Under the pieces are notes generated by a model that was given only the letters and a program-made list of their open reading frames with translations, searched no databases and had not been told where the DNA came from. Below, piece by piece: positions 27,024 to 36,382 of a stretch of 64,000 nucleotides of DNA. The number at the start of each line of letters is the position of its first letter. Position 1 is the stretch's first letter. The position numbers and the translations under genes were made by a program. The stretch comes from Rhizobium sp. WYCCWR10014 (GTDB lineage: Bacteria; Pseudomonadota; Alphaproteobacteria; Rhizobiales; Rhizobiaceae), in assembly GCF_001657485.1 (NCBI RefSeq), contig NZ_LXFU01000030.1, positions 1 to 64,000 of the forward strand, in the 5' to 3' direction.

Positions 27024-27673
27024 GACCTCGGCTCCTTGTCAAAATCGAAGATCGACCGGCCGGAGGCCAAATGACACCGGACAGCCACCGAGCGCTTCTG
27101 GCGCTCCAATGCCGCGTCAGCGAGGATCCGCATGCGGTCGCGATCGGCCACGAACACACCTTCATTGTCGGCAAGCACCCCATAGCCAGGCAGAACCGCG
27201 GCCACGCCGCAGGCAATTGGAACATTGAGCGAGCCGCCAATCTGAAACTGGCGGTTCGTGGTTTTGGCGGAGACGCCGCGACACCACACGGGAACGCCGG
27301 TGGCGATGATCTCATCGACATCCGTGCACGGACCATCGATGACGATGCCCGCAGCCCCCTTGGCCTTTGCGGCGGCAACAACACCGCCACCGACGCAGGC
27401 GATGTCGTCGCGATCGACGCGCGAGATCACCAGGATGTCACCGGGCAACAGGAGATCGATCGCCTTGTAGATGATGACGCCGTCACGGCCGGGAGCGGCG
27501 ACGGTGAAGGCGGCACCGGCCACGCGGGCAGGAAATAGGGGTCGGATATCACCGCCGACAAATCCCAGGTGCTCGACATGGCCGATGGTCGCCGTATCAA
27601 CCGATGACAGTCGCTCGATCAGGTCAGCGGGCAGGGGAGGGCTTCTGTCGATCATCTGATAGAACGCTGTCAT
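27020..27673 (-). CDS. RraA-like/HMG-aldolase-type protein
   Basis: The 217-residue protein shows the RraA-like fold: VDTATIGHVEHLGFVGG, LLLPGDILVISRVD, the GGGVVAAAKAKGAAGIVIDG motif and a TDVDEI acidic patch. This family includes 4-carboxy-4-hydroxy-2-oxoadipate aldolases and oxaloacetate decarboxylases as well as the RNase E inhibitor; within a catabolic operon an aldolase or decarboxylase role is more likely. The usual G-x20-R-D motif is only partly visible (GPCTDVDE), so activity is uncertain. Confidence 0.85.
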   Translation of the reverse strand: MTAFYQMIDRSPPLPADLIERLSSVDTATIGHVEHLGFVGGDIRPLFPARVAGAAFTVAAPGRDGVIIYKAIDLLLPGDILVISRVDRDDIACVGGGVVAAAKAKGAAGIVIDGPCTDVDEIIATGVPVWCRGVSAKTTNRQFQIGGSLNVPIACGVAAVLPGYGVLADNEGVFVADRDRMRILADAALERQKRSVAVRCHLASGRSIFDFDKEPRS

Positions 27674-27714
27674 CGATTGGGCTTTCTCTGTTCGGTCAGT
27701 GGTGCCTGATCGGC

Positions 27715-28581
27715 TCAGACCGGCCGCTCGCCGGAAGTGGTGGTGCGATGCATGATCCGGATCGACGCGGGATCGAAGGAGTCGCGGCGGTGCATGGTGC
27801 AACGATTGTCCCACATCATGATGTCGCCCTCATCCCATTGCTGCACGAAGATATGCTTCGTGTTCGTCGTGTGATCCCACAGTTCGGCGAGCAGCGCGTC
27901 GCTCTCATCGCGGCTCATGCCAACGATCCAAGCGCCTTCCGTCGTTCCACCGAGGTAAAGTGCCTTGCGGCCGGTCTCACCATGTGTGCGCACCAACGGA
28001 TGCACGATGCCGCTCCATTCGCGGAAGTCCTGGCTTTTCGGCGTGGACTTGCCAAGTCTGAGTTTGCCCGTCTTGTCGTAGACGTTCTGGAAGAAGATCT
28101 GGCGCCCATCGACGGCGTTCTTGAGAGGCGCCGGTAGCGTGTCGTAAGCGATATAGGTCGAGAGGAAATAGGTGTCGCCGCCTGAAGGCGGAACAGCGAC
28201 GGCACGCAGGATCGCGCCCGCCGGCGGGCGTTCGTAGAACCACGTATCGGTGTGCCACGTCGCCTCGCTATTGCCCATCGCGCCGCTTGGCTTGCCGTCC
28301 TTCATCGCATTGCTGATGACCAGGATTTCCGGGTGGGTCGGATGCCCGCCTTCCTGCAGCTGCTTGGGATGGATGACGAACTCGCCGAAGTGATGCGAGA
28401 ACTGCACCTGCTGGGCGTCGGTGATGCCCGCCTTCTTGAAACGGACGACGCCATATTGCAGCCAGAACTTTCGCACCGCGGCGATGTCGTCGGCGTCATA
28501 GTCATTGAAGTCGAAACCCTCGATATCGCCGCAGACATTGCTGGCATGCTGAACGGCGCGAAGCCTGATTTTGGTGAGCAT
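27715..28581 (-). CDS. TauD/TfdA-family 2-oxoglutarate-dependent dioxygenase
   Basis: The 288-residue protein has the Fe(II) facial triad His110-x-Asp112 (ATWHTDTWFYE) and a distal His near 264 (NRCTMHRRDSF), with the RIMHR segment that supplies the 2-oxoglutarate-binding Arg. It would hydroxylate an organic substrate and so open it to cleavage. It lies 41 bp upstream of the RraA-like gene on the same strand. ATG 28581 starts the conserved fold; upstream in-frame sequence is not protein-like. Confidence 0.9.
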   Translation of the reverse strand: MLTKIRLRAVQHASNVCGDIEGFDFNDYDADDIAAVRKFWLQYGVVRFKKAGITDAQQVQFSHHFGEFVIHPKQLQEGGHPTHPEILVISNAMKDGKPSGAMGNSEATWHTDTWFYERPPAGAILRAVAVPPSGGDTYFLSTYIAYDTLPAPLKNAVDGRQIFFQNVYDKTGKLRLGKSTPKSQDFREWSGIVHPLVRTHGETGRKALYLGGTTEGAWIVGMSRDESDALLAELWDHTTNTKHIFVQQWDEGDIMMWDNRCTMHRRDSFDPASIRIMHRTTTSGERPV

Positions 28582-28701
28582 TCCTAAAACTCCTGTTGCT
28601 GACCTTCCTCTAAGGTCGCGATGATCGTAGGGCGGGCGAGGGAAGCATCGCCAATATCGATTGGATCGGATTGATAGGCGTGGCGTATCGATCGCCATCG
28701 G

Positions 28702-29790
28702 CTATTCCGGCAGGACCTGGATGTCGTCCGGGTCGATGGAAAGCGCGACGACGTCGCCCATAACCGGAAGTGAGGCCGACAGCGATGAGCGTGTTAGCAC
28801 CGTCAAGACGACATGCGGATCGATCTCGACCGCGAGCTCCAGCGACGGACCGAGGTTGATGACTCGGCGCACGGTTCCGGACAGACGATTGACGCTGCAC
28901 CCGCCGGCGTCACCAGTGTTGTTCAGCACCGCGATGTCTTCGGGCCGGATGCAGCAGAAGCGGGCTTGCTGACGGTTCGGCGGGCGCTTTGCCCGCAAGC
29001 TGATCGCGCTCCCGGACAGGTGAAGGTCGAGGGTGGTTTCCTGCTCGCTCGTCCCTTCGATGGTGAGGATGTTCGATTTCCCGATGAAATCCGCCACGAA
29101 TGAGCTCGCCGGATGACGGTAGATCGAAGCGGGCCCGCCCGTTTGGGCAATGACCCCCTGCCACATCACCACGATCCGGTCGGACATCGCCATCGCTTCT
29201 TCCTGGTCGTGCGTCACGTAGACGAACGTCATGCCGAGCTGCTGCTGGAGCTCCTTGAGTTCGAGCCGCATGGCCTCTCGAAGCTTCAGATCGAGATTCG
29301 AGAGCGGCTCGTCGAGGAGCAGGACGGATGGGCGTGGCGCGATGGCACGCGCCAGTGCCACGCGTTGCTGTTGTCCGCCCGACAATTCCCTCGGATAGCG
29401 CGCGCCGTAGTCGTCAAGATGAACACTTCGCAGTGCCGATGCCACGCTCGTCTCGATCTCCGATCTCGCCGTGCCTTTCATCTTGAGGCCGAAGCCGACG
29501 TTGTCGGCGACCGTCATGTGCGGAAAGAGCGCGTAGTTCTGAAACACCAAGCCGATATTTCGCCGTTCTGGTGGAATGCGGCCCTGGCTCCTCCCGCGGA
29601 TCCTGATATCGCCGACCGACGGCTGGTTGAAGCCGGCGATCATGTTGAGCGTTGTCGTCTTCCCGCAGCCGGAAGGTCCGAGAATACTGACGAACTCACC
29701 CTGCGGGATCTGCAGGCTAATGTCCTTCACGACGGAGACCGCCCCGAAGGACTTGCTGACGGAGACGAGTTCAATATCGATGCTGCTCAT
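28702..29790 (-). CDS. ABC transporter ATPase, spermidine/putrescine (PotA) type
   Basis: The 362-residue protein has Walker A GPSGCGKTT, signature LSGGQQQRVALARAI, Walker B VLLLDEPLSNLD and the His-loop VYVTHDQEEAMAMSD, followed by a C-terminal TOBE-type regulatory domain (FCCIRPEDIAVL). It powers import with the two permeases directly upstream in the operon. The start overlaps the permease stop (ATGA). Substrate class (polyamine, opine-like or other small cation) is inferred from family only. Confidence 0.93.
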   Translation of the reverse strand: MSSIDIELVSVSKSFGAVSVVKDISLQIPQGEFVSILGPSGCGKTTTLNMIAGFNQPSVGDIRIRGRSQGRIPPERRNIGLVFQNYALFPHMTVADNVGFGLKMKGTARSEIETSVASALRSVHLDDYGARYPRELSGGQQQRVALARAIAPRPSVLLLDEPLSNLDLKLREAMRLELKELQQQLGMTFVYVTHDQEEAMAMSDRIVVMWQGVIAQTGGPASIYRHPASSFVADFIGKSNILTIEGTSEQETTLDLHLSGSAISLRAKRPPNRQQARFCCIRPEDIAVLNNTGDAGGCSVNRLSGTVRRVINLGPSLELAVEIDPHVVLTVLTRSSLSASLPVMGDVVALSIDPDDIQVLPE

Positions 29791-30590
29791 TTGCTGCCAC
29801 CATGGAGTTTGACGGAAAATCCGCCGATCTTTTCAAAAAGGAAGATCACCGCGAGGATGAAAATCATCGACGCGACATTGACTGCCGCCATCACCGGATC
29901 GAGGCTGTATTCGAGGTAATTGATGACGGTGATCGGCAGCGTCGTATCGCCTGGTCGAACCAGGAACACCGACAGCGGAATGTTATTGAAGGAGATGATG
30001 AAGGCGAAGGTCATGCCTGACAGCACACCAGGCCTGATCGCTGGCAAAAGAATGTACTGCACCCGCTGACGCTTGTTCGCCCCCAGGATCTGACCCGCCC
30101 GATCCAGATTGCGGTCGAAGTTCGCAATAGACGTCGCCACCATTCTCACGACGAAGGGTAGGGCGAGGACGATGTGGGCGGCGATGAGCGCAGGCGTGCC
30201 AAGGAAGGACTGCAGCCCGACAAGTGACAGGAATAGGACGATCGCGACGCCTTTGACGATCTGCGGCACCGACAGCGGCGAGAGAAGCGCCGACATCGCC
30301 GCCTCACTGCCACGTATCTTTTCATAGAAGACGGCATAGGCTGCCATGACGCCGATGATGCCGCTGACGATAGAGACGATCACCGCAATCTTGACGCTGA
30401 GCAGAAAGGGCAGAAGCCAGCGCTCCGAGACAAGGTCGCCGTACCACCGCGCCGTCCACTCCCACGGCCGGAACGTGACTGCGGAGGTCGGGCTGAATGA
30501 GGCCGCTATTACGACGGCAAGTGGCAGCGTGATGAAGGTGAGGACGCCGGCTAGCATGAGCCGGAAGAGGACCGAGAGTAGCCAGTTCAT
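29787..30590 (-). CDS. ABC transporter permease, PotC type
   Basis: The 267-residue protein has about six membrane helices and a binding-protein-dependent permease EAA-type loop (RAGQILGANKRQRVQYILLP). It is the second permease of a spermidine/putrescine-type importer. Both ends show ATGA overlaps with neighbours, so the four transporter genes are tightly coupled. Confidence 0.92.
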   Translation of the reverse strand: MNWLLSVLFRLMLAGVLTFITLPLAVVIAASFSPTSAVTFRPWEWTARWYGDLVSERWLLPFLLSVKIAVIVSIVSGIIGVMAAYAVFYEKIRGSEAAMSALLSPLSVPQIVKGVAIVLFLSLVGLQSFLGTPALIAAHIVLALPFVVRMVATSIANFDRNLDRAGQILGANKRQRVQYILLPAIRPGVLSGMTFAFIISFNNIPLSVFLVRPGDTTLPITVINYLEYSLDPVMAAVNVASMIFILAVIFLFEKIGGFSVKLHGGSK

Positions 30591-31486
30591 GACGTGGCCC
30601 CCCCGGCGCCGCTTCGTTTGGTACGGTGCCGCGCTTCAAACCGCACGCCAACGAACGAGATCACCAGCATCAGAAGGAGAAGCGCGTTGGCCATGACGGC
30701 GGCAAAGGGCCAGTCGACGTAGAAGAGGACCTGCTCGGAGATCATCGTCGCCAGGACTTTGAAACCGGCGCCGCCAAGGAGTGCGGGTGTCGCGTAGGCG
30801 CTCGCGGCCATGGTGAACGAAAGCAGCAGCGAGCTGACAAGTCCCGGAACGGAAAGCGGGAGGATGACGTGGCGGACGACGGAGACGCGCGAGGCACCGA
30901 GCATCTGAGCCGCGCGCTCCAGACTTTCGTCGATGCCCTGAATGCTCGTCATCAGCGAGAGAATGCCGAACGGCAACACGACGTGCGTCAGGCCGACCAC
31001 GACCGCAAAGAGATTCTTCGAAAGCGGAAGCGGCGACGAAATGAGACCGAGGTCAAGGAGAACATCGTTGATGAAGCCGCGGTCTTCCAGAATGATCAGC
31101 CATCCGTAGGTCCGCAGCACCACGCCCGCAAGTTCCGGTGCAAGCGCAAGGGCAAAGACGAGAGCGCGCCACCGGCTTCTGGAACGAGCCAGAAAATAGG
31201 CGACCGGATACCCCAGCACGGTAACCGCGATCGCGACCAGTCCGGACATGACGGCCGTGCGACAGAATCCTGCAACCGAAAGCCCGTCGGTGAAAAACCG
31301 TCGGTAGCTCTCGACGGAAAATCCACCGACCTCCTCTTGTGAAAAGCTGATGCCGATCATCATTCCCATCGGAAGCGCGAAGAAGACGCTCAGGAATAGG
31401 GCAGCTGGCGTCAAAGCCATAAAACTGTAGGATCTTCGGATTGGAGAAAGAGACGCCGCCGGAACCGCAACTGTGATGGTGTTCAT
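30587..31486 (-). CDS. ABC transporter permease, PotB type
   Basis: The 299-residue protein has six predicted membrane segments and the EAA loop ERAAQMLGASRVSVVRHVIL. It pairs with the PotC-type permease that it overlaps by four bases. The N-terminal cytosolic part is short, and the first helix begins around FMALTPAALFLSVFFALPMG. Confidence 0.92.
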   Translation of the reverse strand: MNTITVAVPAASLSPIRRSYSFMALTPAALFLSVFFALPMGMMIGISFSQEEVGGFSVESYRRFFTDGLSVAGFCRTAVMSGLVAIAVTVLGYPVAYFLARSRSRWRALVFALALAPELAGVVLRTYGWLIILEDRGFINDVLLDLGLISSPLPLSKNLFAVVVGLTHVVLPFGILSLMTSIQGIDESLERAAQMLGASRVSVVRHVILPLSVPGLVSSLLLSFTMAASAYATPALLGGAGFKVLATMISEQVLFYVDWPFAAVMANALLLLMLVISFVGVRFEARHRTKRSGAGGATS

Positions 31487-31495
31487 CGCGATCTC

Positions 31496-32539
31496 TCAGT
31501 CTGCCTGGGGAACGACATCGCGGTCCCACTGCTCGGCCCAGCGCGGCAGGCGCTCGGCGACGAGCGACAGGTCCGGAAGGAGCAGGGTCTCAAGGTCAGC
31601 TTCCGAGGTGATCTGCCGCGCGCGAATCGCCTCCGGGACCTCTACGTCGGTTCGCGCGCTCCCGACCTTATAGCCGCCGATCCAGGCTTCCTGACTTGTC
31701 TTTTCCAAGAAGAAATCGATGAACTTCATGGCCGATTGCTTGTTTTGCGCACCCACGGGCACGTTGAGCGTGGCGATGAGGGGAATGGTGCCTTCCTTGG
31801 GACGGATGTAGTCAACCGGTAAGCCGGCATCGACGAGGAGTTGAGCGCGGCCGTTCCAGAAAGGCATGGCCCAGACCGTGCCGTCCTTGATGTAGCTTTC
31901 GAGAATGGCAGATGACTGTTCGAATCCGATGGATTGCCTGGCGACGGCTTCCATCGCCTTGAATCCCGGATCGAGATTGTCGACAAGGTCGCCACCATTG
32001 ATCACGGACATCATCTCCACGAGGTAGATGGCCATGATGTTTTGAAACGTCGGCAGCACGATCCTCCCCTTCAGCTCGGGGGCGAGGAGCGCCGACCAGG
32101 ACGACGGCGTGGCAAGCTTGTCCTTCCGGTAGAGGAGCGACATGTACTGCACTTCGTGCACCGCACCGCAGGGACCGGCCGCGGCTGACAATCTCGGCAT
32201 GAGTTTGGCAAGGTTCGGGATCGCAGCCGCGTCAAGTTTCTCCAGCACGCCGTCACGGCAGCCCTGCAGCGACTGCGAAGCGGTCATGACGACGACATCG
32301 AACCCCGGTCGGCCCCCGGTCGCCTTGATTTTCGCATAGTCCTGCGACGCCGAGCCGACTGGATCATAAATGACATCGATACCGAACTTGGCCTCGAACG
32401 GTTCGATAATCGCTTTTTCTATGATCTCCTCGTAGGGGCCGCCGTAGCTGTTGACCACGAGCGTTTCTGCTCGCAAAGGGGTGGACAGGATCGCTGTCAT
32501 GATCGCCGAAAGGAGAATCCGGCTTTGCTTTGTTCCCAT
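31496..32539 (-). CDS. Periplasmic substrate-binding protein, PotD type
   Basis: The 347-residue protein has a signal peptide (LLSAIMTAILSTPLRAE) and the extracellular solute-binding family pattern (LVVNSYGGPYEEIIEKAIIE, FEAKFGIDVIYDP). It captures the substrate and delivers it to the permeases downstream. It is the first gene of the transporter operon, so the 32.5-33.0 kb gap should hold the promoter. The ligand cannot be told from the sequence. Confidence 0.92.
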   Translation of the reverse strand: MGTKQSRILLSAIMTAILSTPLRAETLVVNSYGGPYEEIIEKAIIEPFEAKFGIDVIYDPVGSASQDYAKIKATGGRPGFDVVVMTASQSLQGCRDGVLEKLDAAAIPNLAKLMPRLSAAAGPCGAVHEVQYMSLLYRKDKLATPSSWSALLAPELKGRIVLPTFQNIMAIYLVEMMSVINGGDLVDNLDPGFKAMEAVARQSIGFEQSSAILESYIKDGTVWAMPFWNGRAQLLVDAGLPVDYIRPKEGTIPLIATLNVPVGAQNKQSAMKFIDFFLEKTSQEAWIGGYKVGSARTDVEVPEAIRARQITSEADLETLLLPDLSLVAERLPRWAEQWDRDVVPQAD

Positions 32540-33023
32540 GGCTCGTCTCGCTTTTTTGTTGTTGCCGTGGGGATGGTGGACAGCCGGCGGCCGAGGGTCC
32601 AATAATGATCGTCGAAGATTATTGCTCCGCAGCTATCAATCGGGGCTATCGCGGTTTTCTCCCGACAGTGGCAGCGATGACGATTTCGCATTCACAGGGT
32701 AGTGTCTCGAAGCTTGGCGCCGCATCCTGTTCGGCGTTGTCTTCCCGCGGATCGCTTTCGGTCGAATGAACATGGTCGGCTGACCGCCCAGAGCCCGTGC
32801 TCTCGCTGCGCGCGGTGCTATGCCTTCTGTGGGCAAGATGAGGAAGGCCGGGCTTCGGAACGGCGATAGTCGCCGATACCAGAGGCGGAACCGTGCGGCA
32901 CCATCTCGATGAAGCCCGCAAAACGCTCACGCGCGATGTCGATGCCGCAATTCGTGGCCAGCAACATCATCGCTTTACTGCGACCATCAGCTGCCTTATA
33001 TATTCTTCTCAAGGAGAATGATT
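32540..33023. other. Divergent gap between transporter operon and toxin-antitoxin-like pair
   Basis: No convincing gene is present. Minus-strand frames such as 32818-33012 are short and resemble no family I know. The left part should contain the transporter promoter, and the right part the promoter of the DUF433 gene; TATATT lies at about 32998-33003, with AAGGAG just before the start codon. Confidence 0.4.
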
Positions 33024-33647
33024 ATGGTCACTGTCTCACACGCCTACACGCCTGCCGAGGCCGCCGCTGTCAGCGAGATTGCGATAAAGTCGGTGCACAA
33101 CGCGATCGACAAGCGGATCGTCGCCAATCGTCCGTCCAGCACCGAGGGCCGAGCCCTCACCGAAGAGGATCTGCTTCGCTTGAAGCTCTGGTACGGCGTT
33201 GGATCGATCCTATCTGCCGAGCGCCGTAAACGACTGTTCGATACCATCGATGAGAACCCCGGAGCCGATACCGTAAGGGCCGACGATTACCTTATCATCG
33301 ACGTCGCGCGGGCAAGAGAGCAATTGGCCGCGCGCGCCGAGGCGCTTCGAGAGGCTGAAAAATTGATCCAGAGCGTCAAAGGGGTTGTCGGCGGCGAACC
33401 GGTTTTTAAGGGAACCCGCGTTCCCGTGCGAACAATCGCCGCGATGAAGGCCCAAGGCGCGAGCACCGAGGAAATCGTCGAAGGCTATCCTTCGCTGACG
33501 GGCCGAATGGTGGAGCTTGCTGACATCTGGACAGCAGCACATCCCGTTCGGGGACGGCCACGCAAACTTTCGGAGCTGGGCTTGAAGGTGAAGTCGGAAA
33601 AGCGTCTTCGGCTCGGAAATGAGCGCCTTCCACAATCGTCGGATTAG
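33024..33647 (+). CDS. DUF433 protein, putative antitoxin
   Basis: The 207-residue protein has a C-terminal DUF433 domain (about 113-167: VVGGEPVFKGTRVPVRTIAA, STEEIVEGYPSLTGRMVELA), an HTH-like fold used by antitoxins, after a long N-terminal part that looks like a separate HTH (YTPAEAAAVSEIAIKSVHNA) plus a linker helix. ATG 33024 is chosen because AAGGAG sits eight bases upstream; ATG 33018 is too close. It lies five bases before a PIN-like toxin gene, the standard order for these pairs. The two-domain size is larger than most DUF433 antitoxins. Confidence 0.85.
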   Translation: MVTVSHAYTPAEAAAVSEIAIKSVHNAIDKRIVANRPSSTEGRALTEEDLLRLKLWYGVGSILSAERRKRLFDTIDENPGADTVRADDYLIIDVARAREQLAARAEALREAEKLIQSVKGVVGGEPVFKGTRVPVRTIAAMKAQGASTEEIVEGYPSLTGRMVELADIWTAAHPVRGRPRKLSELGLKVKSEKRLRLGNERLPQSSD

Positions 33648-33652
33648 TCCTC

Positions 33653-34030
33653 TTGAAATTTCTGATCGACGAATGCCTCCACACATCACTCGTGGCCGTG
33701 GCTCAAGACCACGGCCACGATTGTTTTCATGTCAACTGGTTGGGGTTAAGCGGCGAGACCGACTGGGACCTGATGCCTCGGATCGTCGCGGAAGATTTCA
33801 CCTTCGTGACGAACAACGCTCGCGACTTTCGCAAGCTCTACGCCAACGAACAGCTACACGCGGGTCTCGTGATTATCGTGCCGCAAGTCCTACCTGCGCT
33901 TCAACGGGAACTGTTTATTCTTATTCTGCGGGAACTGGCAGGGGTGCAATATCTCGTCAACGAGGTGCTGGAAGTGACCATCGAAGAGGATACCGCCGTT
34001 CTGACGCGCTATCTGCTGCCGGAAACCTAG
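33653..34030 (+). CDS. DUF5615 PIN-like protein, putative toxin
   Basis: The 125-residue protein begins KFLIDECLHTSLVAVAQDHG and contains DWDLMPRIVAEDFTFVTNNARDF, the acidic-residue layout of DUF5615 PIN-like nucleases. Members are proposed RNases partnered by DUF433 proteins. It starts with TTG five bases after the antitoxin stop, so translation is probably coupled and low. The pair may stabilise the plasmid; it sits beside the tra genes. Confidence 0.85.
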   Translation: MKFLIDECLHTSLVAVAQDHGHDCFHVNWLGLSGETDWDLMPRIVAEDFTFVTNNARDFRKLYANEQLHAGLVIIVPQVLPALQRELFILILRELAGVQYLVNEVLEVTIEEDTAVLTRYLLPET

Positions 34031-34044
34031 ACGCTTTCCAAAGC

Positions 34045-34656
34045 TTATTTAGCGCCAATCCGGGACAGATCGATCCGCATTTCCGCTGCTCCGACACCAC
34101 CGCTATTCTCGCTCTCCTTGAGCTTCGAAAAGGGTGGCGCGCTATCGGTGTGGGGGTCTTGTTCGGCCACGGGTGGGACGGTCAATTTCACAGATAAGCC
34201 GGGATCATCGGCCCGAAACACGCTCACGCCCTCGAACTCGCCGGTCTTCCAGGCATAGACGGCATCCTCGAATATTTGCGGAAAGACTTGCCTGTCGGTG
34301 GGATTGCCGTACCACTTGGCGACGATCCTCACCACTTTGGCGAACATCCCCGTTCCGAGGCGCAGATTTTCACAAGCCTGTAGAAGATCAGACTTGAGCT
34401 CAGAGACATCCTTGACGCCGATGCCAGCCGGGACCTGGGTGATCCCGACGCGGACCACGGCCTGGCCGACATATCTACGGATAAGCTCCATCGCCTCGTC
34501 CGGCGTTTTCACCTTCGGGACGAGGATCAGCCGCTCACCGGCTTTGACGGTAACCGCCAACGGGTCCGAGGAGCCAGCCCTCTGGACGAACTGCTCGACA
34601 ATGGCAGGCGTCAGTGAGGGATCGGCGCATTTTTGTATCATCGCGGTATCGAGCAT
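34045..34656 (-). CDS. traH: TraH, conjugal transfer protein
   Basis: The 203-residue protein matches TraH of Ti/rhizobial plasmids in length and gene order (traA-traF-traB-traH). It starts with MLDTAMIQKCADPSLTPAIV and has no signal peptide. Its biochemical role is not established; a fertility or accessory transfer role is assumed from position. It is the last gene of the minus-strand tra operon. Confidence 0.88.
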   Translation of the reverse strand: MLDTAMIQKCADPSLTPAIVEQFVQRAGSSDPLAVTVKAGERLILVPKVKTPDEAMELIRRYVGQAVVRVGITQVPAGIGVKDVSELKSDLLQACENLRLGTGMFAKVVRIVAKWYGNPTDRQVFPQIFEDAVYAWKTGEFEGVSVFRADDPGLSVKLTVPPVAEQDPHTDSAPPFSKLKESENSGGVGAAEMRIDLSRIGAK

Positions 34657-34671
34657 GACTGCCTCCCGAGT

Positions 34672-35826
34672 TCAGGTGTTGAATGAAATGACGAGCGGTT
34701 TGTCGAAGAGGCGCGCGAAGGCCCCGGCACTGGCCCGCTGGATCGCGACGATCGAGGTATTCGCGGTCCACCAACCATTACCGACGGCGACGATGACATC
34801 GGGATCGTGCAACATGGATTGCAGGGCGGGCCAGGCAACGAGCTGTTCGTAGCAGATCAGCGGCGCGACCTTGTAGCCGTTAAGGACGACCACCGGGTTT
34901 GCAAAAAAGTCTGCCGGCGCGCCTTTGCTATCGCCCCACCACGGCTGCCACATCGAGCCGGGGACAGGCATGCGCTGACGATAAAGGACGCGGCCGCCTC
35001 CGGCCGACACTGCCACCAAAACATTGTCATAGCCATCCGCGCCAATAACGGACGCGCCGGCGATCACCGTCACGGGACTGCCGGCCAGGGCCCTGGTCCA
35101 TAACCGTTCGACGGTGGGCGTCCAGAAGCCGAGCGCACTTTCCGGCAGGACGATATAGCCAACACCATCGCTCGCCTCCTTTTGCACCGTTGCGATCAGG
35201 TCACGCTGTCGCTGAAGTCCGGCCTCGCGTCCGAGCGAAGCGCCCATTTGCCAATCGACGCCGCGCCATGAGTGAGGCACCTCTGGATCGGTCCAGGTTG
35301 CGGCGGACCAAGCCCACGCGCCTGCCAAGGCGATCGCGACAGCCGGCCAGATCCGGGTTACGAGGCCGATCAGGCCGGCTGTCGTGGCTGCCAGTCCCCA
35401 CCACCTCCATCCCGGAAAAAGAACGCCCGCCGCCATGATCGGATGCGCCCACCCGGTTATGCCGAAAGGGGGTAGCCCCATCATGATGCCAGCGGCCACG
35501 TACCGATGGGGTCTCTTGGTGCGAACCGATGTCCAAAGCACCGTGTGGACCCCGAAAAAACTGACCGATGCCGCGAGCCAGAGCAGCAGTCCTGGCCAAA
35601 GGTCGGACGAATAGAAGGTGGCTACCCCTTGCGGCAGCCCATGTGAGGCCGCGAGGAAATATGCCGCAGAGACCAGCCCCGCCGCCATCCGATTGGGTGC
35701 ATGTGTCCATAATACAGGAAAGGCGAGGGCGGTTGGCAGGAGAAGCACCTGGCCGCTCCATCCGATCGAGGCGGCCGCGATGGCAAGGCCGATCAGCGCC
35801 GCGGTACCCACGTGGTCACGGCGCAT
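34672..35826 (-). CDS. traB: TraB, conjugal transfer protein (N-acyltransferase-like fold)
   Basis: The 384-residue protein has several N-terminal membrane segments (LIGLAIAAASIGWSGQVLLL, WPGLLLWLAASVSFFG) and a C-terminal nitrilase/apolipoprotein N-acyltransferase-like domain (IVLPESALGF, VAPLICYEQLVAWPAL). TraB enhances transfer efficiency in Ti plasmids. ATG 35826 overlaps the traF stop by 11 bp and fits the conserved start; an upstream frame extends into traF but is not conserved-looking. Confidence 0.92.
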   Translation of the reverse strand: MRRDHVGTAALIGLAIAAASIGWSGQVLLLPTALAFPVLWTHAPNRMAAGLVSAAYFLAASHGLPQGVATFYSSDLWPGLLLWLAASVSFFGVHTVLWTSVRTKRPHRYVAAGIMMGLPPFGITGWAHPIMAAGVLFPGWRWWGLAATTAGLIGLVTRIWPAVAIALAGAWAWSAATWTDPEVPHSWRGVDWQMGASLGREAGLQRQRDLIATVQKEASDGVGYIVLPESALGFWTPTVERLWTRALAGSPVTVIAGASVIGADGYDNVLVAVSAGGGRVLYRQRMPVPGSMWQPWWGDSKGAPADFFANPVVVLNGYKVAPLICYEQLVAWPALQSMLHDPDVIVAVGNGWWTANTSIVAIQRASAGAFARLFDKPLVISFNT

Positions 35827-36382
35827 AGGTGAGCACCTTTTGCGCCAGGCCGAGGATGCCGGACACGGGCAGTGGACCGAAATAGCGGGAATCGTAGGAG
35901 CCCGCGAAACCGGAATGCAGAAAGACGTGTCCCGCTGGCACGGCGCCACTCGCAAAAGCCGAAAGCGGTCGACCTTTTCCATCTGCTTTGGCAACTGCCG
36001 AATTTGTCACGGTGATGCCATCGACGAACATGGCTGACCTGATGTCCACCCTTTGACCCTCGGTGGCGATCACCGTTTTGATCAGTGGGGCAAAATCGCC
36101 CGGGCACGAACCGGAGCGCAGATAGCCGCGCTGTCGGGCCTCGCGCATCCTGTCGTTTTCCGGCGGGCAGATGAAGACGACATCGCCGACGGCGGGGGGC
36201 CGATCGAGTCCCGCGACGCGCCAGAGGCCGAGCGGTTCGCTCGGCGTCAAATTGATGCGGAACCCGCCGACCGTGGCGGCGACGAACAAGCCAAGGGCGA
36301 GCAAGGCCGTGGCCAATAATAGCGCCGCGGCGGGGCGTATTTTCTCGTATGTCGGGCGCTGGCGCGTGATTGTCGGAATCAT
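35816..36382 (-). CDS. traF: TraF, conjugal transfer signal-peptidase-like protease
   Basis: The 188-residue protein has one N-terminal membrane anchor and the S26 peptidase layout: the serine motif TPSEPLGLWRV and a later lysine segment PLIKTVIATEGQRV. In related systems TraF processes and cyclises the pilin TrbC. The start overlaps the traA stop (ATGA). Confidence 0.93.
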   Translation of the reverse strand: MIPTITRQRPTYEKIRPAAALLLATALLALGLFVAATVGGFRINLTPSEPLGLWRVAGLDRPPAVGDVVFICPPENDRMREARQRGYLRSGSCPGDFAPLIKTVIATEGQRVDIRSAMFVDGITVTNSAVAKADGKGRPLSAFASGAVPAGHVFLHSGFAGSYDSRYFGPLPVSGILGLAQKVLTYAP

